Positions 9,160-18,069 of a stretch of 64,000 nucleotides of DNA are shown one piece after another. Source of the DNA: Streptomyces sp. 2114.4. Lineage in GTDB: Bacteria; Actinomycetota; Actinomycetes; Streptomycetales; Streptomycetaceae. The stretch covers positions 4,340,001-4,404,000 of the forward strand of contig NZ_FYEY01000001.1 in the NCBI RefSeq assembly GCF_900187385.1, given 5' to 3'. Made by a program: the position numbers and the translations under genes. Within the stretch, counting starts at the first letter, position 1. Each line of letters starts with the position of its first letter. The notes beneath the pieces were generated by a model. It was not told where the DNA came from. It made no database searches and saw only the letters and a program-made list of their open reading frames with translations.

Positions 9160-9708
9160 GTGCAACATAGCGGCATGACTGGAGAAGAGGTGCCGCATTT
9201 GGCGCTGGCGACTGGCACCGACCGGCCCCATATCCGCCCGCCCCGCAATCGTGTCGAACGACGGGCCATTTGGTGGTGGACGATTCGTGTCGTCCTGTCC
9301 ATGGTCATCGTTCTCGGTGCACTGGGAATGACGTATGGGCTGTGGCCGGAGTCCCGGCCCTGGGTCGGTCCGGTCCTCCTCGTCATGGCGATCGGCCATG
9401 TGGTGACCGGGGCAGTCATGCCGCGTTGGCGGTATCACGTCCACCGCTGGGAGAGCACCGACCACGCGGTCTACGAGCTCAAGGGCTGGCTGGTACGGGA
9501 ATGGCGGATCGTCCCCATCTCTCGTATTCAGAGCGTCGATGTGGCCCGCGGGCCGGTGCAGCAGTGGCTCGGTCTGGCCACGCTGCGGGTGGTCACCGCC
9601 TCGATGGAAGGCCACATCAAGATCGTCGGCCTTGACGCCGAGGTCGTGGCGCGCACCGCCGCGGAGCTCACCGCGATCACCCAGGCCACGCCGGGAGACG
9701 CGACATGA
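9160..9708 (+). CDS. PH-domain membrane protein, YdbS-like
   Basis: A 182-residue member of the bacterial PH-domain (bPH2, former DUF304) family. Two transmembrane helices at about 38-58 and 66-85 are followed by a cytosolic PH-like domain with the hallmark ELKGWLVREWRIVPISRIQSVDV and a QQWLGLATLRVVTAS block. A GGAG site sits seven bases before the GTG at 9160; an in-frame ATG at 9175 is the alternative. It overlaps the next gene by four bases, the YdbS/YdbT arrangement known from Bacillus. There the ydbST pair has been linked to protection against membrane-active bacteriocins. A self-protection role here is inference. Confidence 0.85.
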   Translation: MQHSGMTGEEVPHLALATGTDRPHIRPPRNRVERRAIWWWTIRVVLSMVIVLGALGMTYGLWPESRPWVGPVLLVMAIGHVVTGAVMPRWRYHVHRWESTDHAVYELKGWLVREWRIVPISRIQSVDVARGPVQQWLGLATLRVVTASMEGHIKIVGLDAEVVARTAAELTAITQATPGDAT

Positions 9709-11312
9709 CCTCCCTGGACGCCGTGGAGCACGACGCCTGCGGGCAGCAGCCGGCCGACCACGACGTGCCCTGGGAGCGCCTGAACGGGCGGCTGATCTGG
9801 GTCAATCTGGTGCGGCTCCTGCTGTCCCTCCTGCCGACCGGCCTGTCGATGCTCATCTTCGGCGCCGGGCGGCGTATGCCGGATCTGTGGCCGGCGATGG
9901 TCGCGACCGGGTTCGGCGTGTTCATCAGCGTCTCCGACGTCGTGCGCTGGCTGCGTACCCGGTACCGGGTCACCGCGGACCTGGTCGAGATCAAAACGGG
10001 CCGTGTCATGCGGGTCTACCGCCAGATTCCCCGGGAACGCATCCGCGCGGTCGACCACAAGGCGAAGCTGCGGCACCGGGTCGCGGGACTGCGCGTCGTC
10101 CTCATCAGCTCCGGCAGGACCCGGCCCGCCCTCAAACTCGACGCGGTCTCCAAGGAGATGGCCGAGGCGCTGCGCCGCGAGCTGATGCGCGGCAAGGCGG
10201 ACGCCGAGGCCGAGGCCGAGGCACAGGGCGCCGCGGCCCAGGAGACCCTGATCTCGCAGGTGCGCTGGTTCTGGATCTTCTACAACGCCATCAACATCTG
10301 GGGGGTGCTCGTCGGTGGTCTGATGCTGTGGAGCCTGGATTCGCTGCTGGATCTGTTCACCGTCGACCTGATCGGCGCGCTGGACCGGGTGATCGGCCGG
10401 TTGGTCCCTGAGGGCCCGGGCACCTACCTGCTGTGGGTCGTGATCGCGGCCGTTCTCGGGACCGGCACCCTGACGAGCGGTTTCATCAAGGAGAACTGGC
10501 ACTTCCGGCTCGTCCGGAGGGTCAAGGAGGACGGCACCGAACTGGTCACCCGGCAGGGCCTGTTGTCGACCCGGGAGGTGCACCGCGACGACCGGCGGCT
10601 GCGGGGCGTCCACCTCAGCGAGCCGTTGTTCTGGCGTTGGATCCGGCTCACCGAGACGACCGTCATCTCCACCGGGCTCGCCAACTGGTCGCTTTCCAGC
10701 GAACCCGCCAGCTCCATCCTGCCGCGCGGGCCCGTCGGCGAGGCCCGGCGGGTGGCGGCCCTGGTTCTTCCCGGCGACGTCCGGCCGCTGGAGGCACCGC
10801 TGCGCCGCCACCCGTCCGCGGCGCTCTACCGGCGGCTGTTGTGGGCGGCGGCGTTCTGTGCCGTGACCGCGGGGCTGCTGGCCTGGCTGGGAGCCACCCG
10901 GGCGGTGCCGGCATGGATCTGGGTGATCCCCCTGTGGGCGTTTCCGGTCACCGCCGGGCTGGCGCTGATCGCCTTTCGCGCGCTGGGACACACCTTCGTC
11001 GGCCAGTACCTCGTCATGCGGCACGGCCTGTCGCGGCGGCAGACCGCCGCCCTCCAGCGGGAGGCCGTTCTGGGCCTGAAGGTCCGCCAGTCGCTGGTGC
11101 AGCGATGGCTGGGCCTGGTGAGCGTGGGCGTGCCGACCGCGGCGGGGCTGCGCTTCTATCAGGCCCCCGATATGAGGGTCGAGCAGTTCATGACGTTCGC
11201 CGGCGAATCCGTCCCTGAGCTGATCGCCGAGTTTCTGCAGTCCGCGCCCGACGAGAAGGCGGAAATTAGTGCGCCGCGACGGCTCCCGGACCGCCGACTC
11301 GATGAGGAATGA
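9705..11312 (+). CDS. PH-domain membrane protein, YdbT-like
   Basis: A 535-residue partner of the upstream YdbS-like protein, translationally coupled to it by an ATGA overlap. It has about six transmembrane helices in three pairs (near 30-75, 185-250 and 375-425) and three bPH2 modules, the first marked YRVTADLVEIKTG and QIPRERIRAVD. The region around residues 155-172 is rich in Ala and Glu. The length fits the YdbT family. There is no catalytic motif. Membrane-stress defence or immunity to a membrane-active product is the best guess, by analogy with Bacillus ydbST. Confidence 0.85.
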   Translation: MTSLDAVEHDACGQQPADHDVPWERLNGRLIWVNLVRLLLSLLPTGLSMLIFGAGRRMPDLWPAMVATGFGVFISVSDVVRWLRTRYRVTADLVEIKTGRVMRVYRQIPRERIRAVDHKAKLRHRVAGLRVVLISSGRTRPALKLDAVSKEMAEALRRELMRGKADAEAEAEAQGAAAQETLISQVRWFWIFYNAINIWGVLVGGLMLWSLDSLLDLFTVDLIGALDRVIGRLVPEGPGTYLLWVVIAAVLGTGTLTSGFIKENWHFRLVRRVKEDGTELVTRQGLLSTREVHRDDRRLRGVHLSEPLFWRWIRLTETTVISTGLANWSLSSEPASSILPRGPVGEARRVAALVLPGDVRPLEAPLRRHPSAALYRRLLWAAAFCAVTAGLLAWLGATRAVPAWIWVIPLWAFPVTAGLALIAFRALGHTFVGQYLVMRHGLSRRQTAALQREAVLGLKVRQSLVQRWLGLVSVGVPTAAGLRFYQAPDMRVEQFMTFAGESVPELIAEFLQSAPDEKAEISAPRRLPDRRLDEE

Positions 11313-11428
11313 TCTCAAGCGGCGCTCTGCCCCCGGACAAATTCCGATGTGCGCCGCGGGAAAGGTCGTTGTGGCCTTTTCCGGCAGCCCATGAATCGTC
11401 GGCGCCGGACATTTTGGAGTACATATAG

Positions 11429-12478
11429 ATGTGGGAGACCAAACTGGCCGACGGTTTTTCTGTGAGTGCGCTCGGCCTGGGTTGCAGTTCAATGTCCTAT
11501 GGCTACGGGTCCGGTCAGCGGGACGACGAAGAATCCACCCGGGTCATACACCGGTCCCTGGACCTCGGCGTCAATCTCTTCGACACGGCTGATGTGTACG
11601 GGCCCTTCACCAATGAGGAACTGCTCGGCCGCGCGCTCGAACACCACGGACACGAGGCGAACATCGCGACCAAGTGCGGGCTGATCGCGCAGCCGGACGG
11701 CAGATTCGTCCGTGACGGCCGCCCGGAGCATCTGCGCCGGGCTTGCGAGGCGTCGCTGCGGCGGCTGCGGACCGACACCATCGACCTGTACCAGCTGCAC
11801 CGCGTGGACCCCGCTGTCCCGCTCGCGGAGACCTGGGGCGCCCTCGGTGAACTGGTCACCGAGGGGAAGGTCCGGGCCCTGGGGATCTCGCACGCCACCT
11901 GCGAAGAACTCGACCAGATACACGCCATCTTCCCGATCACGACGGTGCAGTACGAGCTGTCGGTCTGGGCGCCGCAGAGCAAACGGGACATCCTGCCGTG
12001 GTGCCGGCGCAACGGTGTCGGCTTCCTCGCCTTCGCCCCCATCGGACGCGGCTTCCTCACGGGCAAGGTGTCCCACGAGCGGCTGCACACGGGCGATTCC
12101 CGGGTCCGCGACCCGCGATTCCGGGCGGAGGCCATGCGCTCCAACGGGGTCATCCTCGACGGCCTGCGCGAGGTCGCCGCCCGCCATGACGGCGCCACGG
12201 CGTCCCAGGTGGCCATCGCCTGGGTGCTTGCGCAGGGCCCGGGTGTCGTCCCGATCCCGGGGACCCGGCACCTGCGCTGGCTGGAGGAGAACGTGGCCGC
12301 GGCGGAACTGCGGCTCACGGACGCCGACCTGAGCCGGCTGGAGAGCCTGCCGGCGACGGTGGGGGAGATGTGCTGGGACAGCGTCCGGGCGGAGTACCCG
12401 AGCCGGACGGACATACGGGAAGCGACGGGCGTGCGCGAGAGCGCCGGCCCGGGGGACGAGAGGGCGGGCGGCGCCTGA
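11429..12478 (+). CDS. Aldo/keto reductase, probable NDP-sugar reductase
   Basis: A 349-residue NAD(P)H-dependent aldo/keto reductase. The catalytic tetrad is visible: Asp52 and Tyr57 in FDTADVYG, Lys82 in ATKCG and His124 in LYQLHRVD. Phosphate-binding residues sit in the VPIPGTRHLRWLEEN tail. The ATG at 11429 has GGAG nine bases upstream. It opens the long glycosyltransferase operon, and homologues in deoxysugar clusters act as 3-ketoreductases or 2,3-enoyl reductases (EryBII/TylCII type). Its likely role is therefore in a 2-deoxy sugar branch, but the exact keto sugar cannot be read from sequence. Confidence 0.85.
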   Translation: MWETKLADGFSVSALGLGCSSMSYGYGSGQRDDEESTRVIHRSLDLGVNLFDTADVYGPFTNEELLGRALEHHGHEANIATKCGLIAQPDGRFVRDGRPEHLRRACEASLRRLRTDTIDLYQLHRVDPAVPLAETWGALGELVTEGKVRALGISHATCEELDQIHAIFPITTVQYELSVWAPQSKRDILPWCRRNGVGFLAFAPIGRGFLTGKVSHERLHTGDSRVRDPRFRAEAMRSNGVILDGLREVAARHDGATASQVAIAWVLAQGPGVVPIPGTRHLRWLEENVAAAELRLTDADLSRLESLPATVGEMCWDSVRAEYPSRTDIREATGVRESAGPGDERAGGA

Positions 12479-12524
12479 ACGTTGCCCCCGTAAGGCTCAT
12501 CCACCGACCGATTGGACGACTACC

Positions 12525-13130
12525 GTGCTCTTTCCGCACATCACGTCCCGCCGCCTTGCATTCCGTCCGGCATCCACCCGGCATCACTCGGAGCTCATCC
12601 GTACGATGCTGCGGACCGGAATAGAAAACGTCAGTCCCACCGCCCGGTCGAAGAATCGTGACCTGGCCAAGTGTGATGCCGCTTTTCTCGTCACCCGGCG
12701 CGGCGACGGAGAACTGCTGGGATTCAGTACGTTGCATGCTCTCGACCCCGCCGGGCATGTCAGCGCCGGCGTCTATCTGGACCCCCAACGCGCCCGGCTC
12801 GGTGTGGGATCCGAGGCGATCTATTTGACGATCAACTATGCCTTCGCCATGTTCGACGTCGATAAGGTGATTGCCCAGACCACCGAGGCCACATTCGGCA
12901 GCGTCGGACTGAATTCCGAGAAAAGCGCGGCCACCGGAGTGCTCCGCGACTATCTCTACTTCCGCGGGCGGCACTGGGACCTGCACACGTTCCAGACCGT
13001 ACGCAGCGAGTGGGAGCGGCATGTCGACGGCGCACTCGGCGACGTCCTCGGGCCGCGGCTGAGCTGGCGCGCGGACCCGAACCTGCCGTCCGCGGCCTGC
13101 CCGCCCGCCACGAACCACAACGGGATTTGA
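12525..13130 (+). CDS. GNAT-fold acetyltransferase-like protein
   Basis: A 201-residue protein opening MLFPHITSRRLAFRPAS, the typical first strand of GNAT N-acetyltransferases. A candidate acetyl-CoA loop, RARLGVGSEA, lies at about 89-98, followed by TINYAFAMFDVDKVIAQT. A GTG start with a weak GGA site is used. It lies 47 bases after the aldo/keto reductase and nine before the 4-ketoreductase, so it is part of the sugar/glycosyltransferase operon. A homologue with the same MLFPH opening is at 31748-32281. It may N-acylate an amino sugar or the peptide; the substrate is unknown. Confidence 0.7.
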   Translation: MLFPHITSRRLAFRPASTRHHSELIRTMLRTGIENVSPTARSKNRDLAKCDAAFLVTRRGDGELLGFSTLHALDPAGHVSAGVYLDPQRARLGVGSEAIYLTINYAFAMFDVDKVIAQTTEATFGSVGLNSEKSAATGVLRDYLYFRGRHWDLHTFQTVRSEWERHVDGALGDVLGPRLSWRADPNLPSAACPPATNHNGI

Positions 13131-13139
13131 GGAGAACCA

Positions 13140-14150
13140 GTGCCAGGTCAGGGAACCGGACAACTCATCACCGTCCTCGGTGCCTCGGGCCTGCTGGGCA
13201 CGGCCATCAGCAGGGAGCTCGCGAGCCGGCCCGTCCGTCTCCGGCTCGTCGGCCGGCGCCCGGTGGCGGTCCCGCCGCGACCCACCGCGGTGATCGAGGA
13301 GCGCCGTGCGGACCTCACCGAGCCCGGGGCGGTCGCCGAGGCGGTCGCGGGATCCGATGTGGTGATCCACCTCGTCGCGCACATCTCCGGCTCGGGCACC
13401 TGGCGGGTCTCCGACGGCGACACCCTGGCGGAGCGCGTCAACCTCGGCCTGGTGCACGAGGTCATCGACGCGATCCGCGCCCAGCGTCCGGCCCGGCGGC
13501 CCGCCCTGCTCTTCGCCGGCTCGCTCTCCCAGTCCGCCCGGGTGCCGGCCGCCCTGGCCGCGAGCGGTACCCAGCCACACGAGCTGCTGACCGCTTACGA
13601 CCGGCACAAGCTGGCCGCGGAACAGGCGATCGCCGACGCCACCGCCGAGGGGCTGGTCCGCGGCAGCACCCTGCGCCTGCCCACCCTCTACAGCCTGGGC
13701 ACGGATCCGGTCGACCTCGACCGGGGCGTGGTGGCGACCATGACACGGCGGGCCGTCGAGGGGCAGCCGCTCACGATGTGGCACGGCGGCACGGCCAAGC
13801 GCGACCTGCTGGGCATCGACGACGCGGCCCGCGCCTTCACCGCGGCCCTCGACGCGCTGGACGCGGTCGCCGGGCGGGCGTGGGAGATCGGTACGGGTGA
13901 ACAGACCAGTGTGGCGGAGCTGTTCGCGGCCATCGCCCGGACGGTGTCCCGGCAGACGGGCCGGCCGCCCGTACCCGTGGTGGACAGCACGCCTGCCCAG
14001 CACGCGATGCCCACGGACCAACTCGACTTCGTACTCCGGTCACCGGAGTTCCGGAACGTCACCGGCTGGGCGCCGCGTGTGCCTCTTCACGAGGGGCTGG
14101 GCCGGATCGCCGGCGCCGTCGCCCGCCGGCACCGCGCCGTCACCGCCTGA
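13140..14150 (+). CDS. NAD(P)-dependent NDP-hexose 4-ketoreductase (SDR family)
   Basis: A 336-residue extended short-chain dehydrogenase. The Rossmann motif GASGLLG is at about 14-20 and the active-site YxxxK is in TAYDRHKLAAE, with a Ser upstream in FAGSLSQS. GTG start with GAGGAG upstream. Similarity is to the EryBIV/TylD/EvaE group, which reduces the 4-keto group of dTDP-4-keto-6-deoxy sugars as the last step before transfer. It ends 20 bases before the first glycosyltransferase. With the 2,3-dehydratase, aminotransferase, C-methyltransferase and epimerase encoded elsewhere in the window, it completes an epivancosamine-type pathway. It could equally serve a digitoxose- or fucose-type branch. 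Confidence 0.82.
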   Translation: MPGQGTGQLITVLGASGLLGTAISRELASRPVRLRLVGRRPVAVPPRPTAVIEERRADLTEPGAVAEAVAGSDVVIHLVAHISGSGTWRVSDGDTLAERVNLGLVHEVIDAIRAQRPARRPALLFAGSLSQSARVPAALAASGTQPHELLTAYDRHKLAAEQAIADATAEGLVRGSTLRLPTLYSLGTDPVDLDRGVVATMTRRAVEGQPLTMWHGGTAKRDLLGIDDAARAFTAALDALDAVAGRAWEIGTGEQTSVAELFAAIARTVSRQTGRPPVPVVDSTPAQHAMPTDQLDFVLRSPEFRNVTGWAPRVPLHEGLGRIAGAVARRHRAVTA

Positions 14151-14170
14151 ATGCAACTCATAGGGACACG

Positions 14171-15451
14171 ATGCGAATACTGTTCACCACCACCCCGGAC
14201 AAGTCTCTCTTCCAGCAGATGGTGCCACTGGCGTGGGCACTGCGCACGGCGGGCCACGAAGTCCGCGTCGCCGCCCCGCCGAAGTTCGCCGAGGTCATCA
14301 CGCAGTCCGGGCTCACCGCCGTCCCCGTGGGCACCGACCGCCCCATCTGGCGCCTGCCGCAGCTGAATCCGGAGCGGATGGAGGCGGAGCGCAAGGGCCT
14401 GCCCGCCCCGTACAGCGCCGCCGAACAGGCACCGCAGGACCTCGACTGGCAGACGATGAAGGCGGGTTACGCACACGTCGTCCGCCACTGGCACAGGACC
14501 GACAACTTTCCGATGACCGCCGACCTGGTGGAGTTCGCCCGGCACTGGCAGCCGGACCTGGTCATCTGGGAACCGCTCACCTACGCCGGCGCGATCGCGG
14601 CCAAGGCCACCGGCGCCGCCCACGCCCGGCTGCTGTGGAGCATCGACGTTCTCGGGCTGACCCGCAGCCGCTTCCTGCACCTCAAGGCACAGCAGTCGCC
14701 GGAGGAGCAGAGCGATCCGCTCGCCGACTGGCTGGGTGCCTATGCCCGCAAGTACGGCGGTGAGTACACCGAGGATCTGGCCACCGGCCACTTCAGCATT
14801 GACCAGTTCCCGCCCTCGATGCGGATGACGGCGGACGTGCGGTACGTGCCCATGCGGTACGTGCCCTACGGCGGCCCCGCGGTCGTCCCCGGGTGGCTGT
14901 GGAAGAAGCCGGAGAAGCCCCGGGTCGCCCTCACCCTGGGCATCGCCGCCACCAGTCGCTTCGCGGGCTACATCGCCGATGTCGGGGACATCCTCGATTC
15001 ACTGGCCGATCTCGACATCGAGGTCGTCGCCACCCTCGCCGAGGACGAGCAGCGCAAGCTGCCGCGGATTCCCGACAACGTCCGGGTCGTGTCGTATGTG
15101 CCGCTGCACGCCCTCCTGCCCACCTGCAGCGCGGTGATCAACCACGCGGGTCCCGGCACCTTCCTGACCACGACCCTCAACCCTCTTCCCCAGGTCGCCG
15201 TGCCGTGGGACTTCGATGAACCGGAACTGGCCCGGCGCGCGGCCGCGCAGGGTGCCGTCCTGCCCGTCCGCGCCGACCGGGCCACCGGCCCGCTGGTACG
15301 GGAGAGCCTGCTTCGCATCCTGCGCGAACCGGCCTTCCGGCAGGCGGCCACGGACCTGAACGCCCAGTTCCTGGCCCTGCCGACGCCCAACGAGCTGGTG
15401 CCCCGGCTCGTGGAGCTCACCGCCGAGTTCCGTTCCCCCCGACCCCAGTGA
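14171..15451 (+). CDS. Glycosyltransferase 1 of 7 (GT1 family, EryCIII/DesVII type)
   Basis: A 426-residue GT-B glycosyltransferase, first of seven in tandem. It opens MRILFTTTPDKSLFQ followed by VPLAWALRTAGHEV, typical of antibiotic deoxysugar transferases. Position 13, a catalytic His in SpnG and relatives, is Leu here. The C-terminal nucleotide-sugar site reads NHAGPGTFLTTT and VPWDFDEPELARR. The subfamily usually needs a P450-like activator protein (DesVIII type), and none is present in the window. Its last 22 residues are nearly identical to those of transferase 4, part of a 1.4-kb duplication that starts here. Substrates are unknown. Confidence 0.93.
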   Translation: MRILFTTTPDKSLFQQMVPLAWALRTAGHEVRVAAPPKFAEVITQSGLTAVPVGTDRPIWRLPQLNPERMEAERKGLPAPYSAAEQAPQDLDWQTMKAGYAHVVRHWHRTDNFPMTADLVEFARHWQPDLVIWEPLTYAGAIAAKATGAAHARLLWSIDVLGLTRSRFLHLKAQQSPEEQSDPLADWLGAYARKYGGEYTEDLATGHFSIDQFPPSMRMTADVRYVPMRYVPYGGPAVVPGWLWKKPEKPRVALTLGIAATSRFAGYIADVGDILDSLADLDIEVVATLAEDEQRKLPRIPDNVRVVSYVPLHALLPTCSAVINHAGPGTFLTTTLNPLPQVAVPWDFDEPELARRAAAQGAVLPVRADRATGPLVRESLLRILREPAFRQAATDLNAQFLALPTPNELVPRLVELTAEFRSPRPQ

Positions 15452-16777
15452 GGCTGACCCATGCGTGTGCTGTTCGCGGCCAACCCGCACAAGAGCATCT
15501 TCCAGTACATGGTGCCGCTGGCCTGGGCGCTGCGTACCGCGGGGCACGAGGTCCGCTTCGCCAGCCAGCCCTCGTTCGCCCCCACCATCACCCAGGCCGG
15601 GCTCACCGCCGTCCCCGTCGGACGTGACCACGCCAAGCTGTGGGCGGCACGCGCGACCGGGAACGGGTTCGACCAGGGCCGGGCCGGCATCGAGGAGCCC
15701 TACGACGCGTTCACCGAACCGGAGAAGGACACCTGGGACTATCTGGCCACCGGAATGGCGCACGCGGTCGCCGACCGGCACCGCCAGGCGGCCTTCCCGA
15801 TGATCGCCGATCTGGTGGAGTTCGCGCTGCACTGGAAGCCGGACCTGGTGATCTGGGATCCGCTGACCCTTGCCGCCCCGATCGCGGCCAAGGCCGTCGG
15901 CGCCGCCCACGCCCGTCTGCTCTTCGGCATCGACATCCATGGCGGTGTCCGCCGGCAGTTCCTGCGTCTCAAGGCGCAGCAGCCGGAGGGGCGGCGGTCG
16001 GATCCGCTTGCTCAGTGGCTGGGGGGCTATGCGCGCAAGTACGGCGGGGAGTTCACCGAGGACATGGTCACCGGGCATTTCACCATCGACCAGTTTCCCG
16101 GGAGTCTGCAGACCGAGGCGTGCGGGCTGCACTACGAGCGCATGCAGTTCATCCCGTACGGCGGGCCGGCCACGGTGGCGAAGTGGCTGTGGAAGCAGCC
16201 GGAGAAGCCGCGGGTGGCGCTCACCATGGGGCTGAGCGCGACGGATGTCTACAGCGGTTACACCATCCCCACCCAGGAGGTGCTGGATTCGCTGGCCGAT
16301 CTCGATATCGAGCTGGTGGCCACCATCGCCGACGCCGAGAAGGCCAAGCTGCGGCGCATCCCGGACAACGCCCGCCTGGTCCCCTACGTTCCCCTCCACC
16401 ATCTCGCGCCCACGTGCAGTGCGTTCATCCATCACGCGGGTGCGGCCACTCTCGCCACGGTCGCCCGCCATCCCGTGCCTCATCTGTCCCTGCATTACCA
16501 CTGGGATCAGCCGATTCTGGCGCGCAAGCTCACCGAGCACGGTGCCGGACTCGCTCTCCACACGACCGAAGCGACCGGCGGGGCCGTGCGCACCGCCGTG
16601 CAGCGTCTGCTGGGCGAGCCGCACTTCCGCAGCCGTGCCACCGCCCTGCGCGACGAGACCCTTGCGCTGCCCACCCCCAACCAGCTCGTCCCCCGCCTCG
16701 AAGAACTCACCGCCCGGCACCGCGGCACCACCGCCTGACCCCACGGAAAGCAGCAGCCATGCGAGTCCTGTTCACCG
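15378..16777. repeat. 1.4-kb mosaic direct repeat, copy A
   Basis: From the 3' end of transferase 1 through transferase 2 to the first codons of transferase 3, this segment matches 19286-20685 at a constant offset of 3908 bases. Identity is broken only by scattered substitutions and two divergent patches, 15625-15792 and about 15904-15958. The flanks are unrelated at this level. This is the signature of recent duplication or gene conversion with local exchange. Confidence 0.88.
15461..16738 (+). CDS. Glycosyltransferase 2 of 7 (near-twin of transferase 5)
   Basis: A 425-residue EryCIII-type transferase. Position 13 is Ile rather than the usual catalytic His (NPHKSIFQ). The donor site is unusual: HHAGAAT replaces HHAGxGT, and VPHLSLHYHWDQPILARK replaces the common PQLxLPW block. 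Apart from residues about 55-111 and 148-166 it is almost identical, at DNA level too, to the transferase at 19369-20646. The two differing blocks lie in the N-terminal, acceptor-binding half. The likely meaning is that both use the same sugar donor but different acceptors. The spacer from the previous gene is nine bases and carries a GAGG site. Confidence 0.93.
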   Translation: MRVLFAANPHKSIFQYMVPLAWALRTAGHEVRFASQPSFAPTITQAGLTAVPVGRDHAKLWAARATGNGFDQGRAGIEEPYDAFTEPEKDTWDYLATGMAHAVADRHRQAAFPMIADLVEFALHWKPDLVIWDPLTLAAPIAAKAVGAAHARLLFGIDIHGGVRRQFLRLKAQQPEGRRSDPLAQWLGGYARKYGGEFTEDMVTGHFTIDQFPGSLQTEACGLHYERMQFIPYGGPATVAKWLWKQPEKPRVALTMGLSATDVYSGYTIPTQEVLDSLADLDIELVATIADAEKAKLRRIPDNARLVPYVPLHHLAPTCSAFIHHAGAATLATVARHPVPHLSLHYHWDQPILARKLTEHGAGLALHTTEATGGAVRTAVQRLLGEPHFRSRATALRDETLALPTPNQLVPRLEELTARHRGTTA

Positions 16778-18066
16778 CCTATCCGGAGCGGACCCACTTC
16801 CTCCTGATGGCTCCTTTGGCCTGGGCGCTGCGTACTGCCGGCCACGAAGTCCGCTTTGCGAGTCAGCCGAAGTTCACCGAGGTCATCACCCAGGCCGGGC
16901 TCACCGCCGTACCCGTCGGCCGCGACCGGGACCTGTGGCAGATCCTCTCCAGGGATCCCAGCTGGCTCGGCCAGGCCGACAAGGGCGGGATGCCGCTGCC
17001 GTACGACGTGACCGGCAGGGCGCACGAGGACATCACCTGGGAATACCTCAGCCAGGGGTACGCGACGCAGGTCGAGCGCTGGCACAAGACCAGCAATGTA
17101 CCGATGATCAACGACCTGGTGGAGTTCGCCCGGCACTGGCAGCCGGACCTGGTCATCTGGGAACCGCTCACCTACGCCGGCGCGATCGCGGCCAGGGCCA
17201 CCGGCGCCGCGCACGCCCGCCTGCTCTTCGGCACCGACATGTACGGGGTGGCCCGCGAACACTTCCTGCGCCTGCGGGCACAGCAGCCGGAGAGCGGGCG
17301 CACCGACCCCATGGCCGCATGGCTGGGCGGCTACGCCCGCCGGTACGGCACCGAGTTCGGCGAGGACATGGTCACCGGGCAGCTCACCATCGATCTGGTC
17401 CCGGAATGCCTCCAGCACCGCGCCGGCGGCGTCGAGTACCAGCCGCTCCGGTACGTGCCCTATGGCGGCGCCGCGGTCGTCCCCACCTGGCTGAGCCACC
17501 CGCCGGACAAGCCGCGGGTGGCGCTCACCCTGGGACTGAGCACCACCGGCCACGGCGGTGAGTACGCCGTCGGCGTGCAGGATGTGCTCGACGCGCTCGG
17601 CGACCTGGACATCGAGCTGGTCGCCACGATCGCGGAAGCCGAGCAGCGCAAGCTGGAGCGGATTCCGGCCAACACCAAGGTGGCGTCCTTCCTGCCGCTG
17701 GACGCGCTCGCCGCCACCTGTGACGCGGTCATCCACCATGCCGGTTTCGGCACCCTCGCCACCACGGCGCTGCGCGGACTGCCCCAGCTGACGCTGCCCT
17801 GGGACAACGACGGCCCGGCGCTGGCCACCGGCGTCAGCGCGATCGGTGCCGGGCTGATGCTGAACCCGAAGGAGACCACCGGCGCGGACGTCCGTGCCGG
17901 TCTGCTGAAACTGCTCGGTGATCCGGGATTCCGGCGGGGCGCAGCCGAGCTGCGCGACCGCATGCTCGCCATGCCCGCCCCCAACGACCTGGTGGGCAGG
18001 CTGGAGCGGTTCGCGGCCGGGAACAAGGCCCGGGCCGGCGCCCTCGCCGGGCCGATCGGAGCGTGA
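16759..18066 (+). CDS. Glycosyltransferase 3 of 7
   Basis: A 435-residue EryCIII-type transferase opening MRVLFTAYPERTHFLLM, with His13 present (THF), as in catalytically characterised relatives. Donor site IHHAGFGTLATTALRGLPQ and PWDNDGPALATGV. The ATG at 16759 is chosen because it matches the N-termini of all sister proteins; the frame is open far upstream but that is a shadow of transferase 2. Its C-terminus is about ten residues longer than in the sisters. The acceptor half and donor loop differ from all other copies, so it probably adds a distinct sugar. Confidence 0.93.
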   Translation: MRVLFTAYPERTHFLLMAPLAWALRTAGHEVRFASQPKFTEVITQAGLTAVPVGRDRDLWQILSRDPSWLGQADKGGMPLPYDVTGRAHEDITWEYLSQGYATQVERWHKTSNVPMINDLVEFARHWQPDLVIWEPLTYAGAIAARATGAAHARLLFGTDMYGVAREHFLRLRAQQPESGRTDPMAAWLGGYARRYGTEFGEDMVTGQLTIDLVPECLQHRAGGVEYQPLRYVPYGGAAVVPTWLSHPPDKPRVALTLGLSTTGHGGEYAVGVQDVLDALGDLDIELVATIAEAEQRKLERIPANTKVASFLPLDALAATCDAVIHHAGFGTLATTALRGLPQLTLPWDNDGPALATGVSAIGAGLMLNPKETTGADVRAGLLKLLGDPGFRRGAAELRDRMLAMPAPNDLVGRLERFAAGNKARAGALAGPIGA

Positions 18067-18069
18067 GCC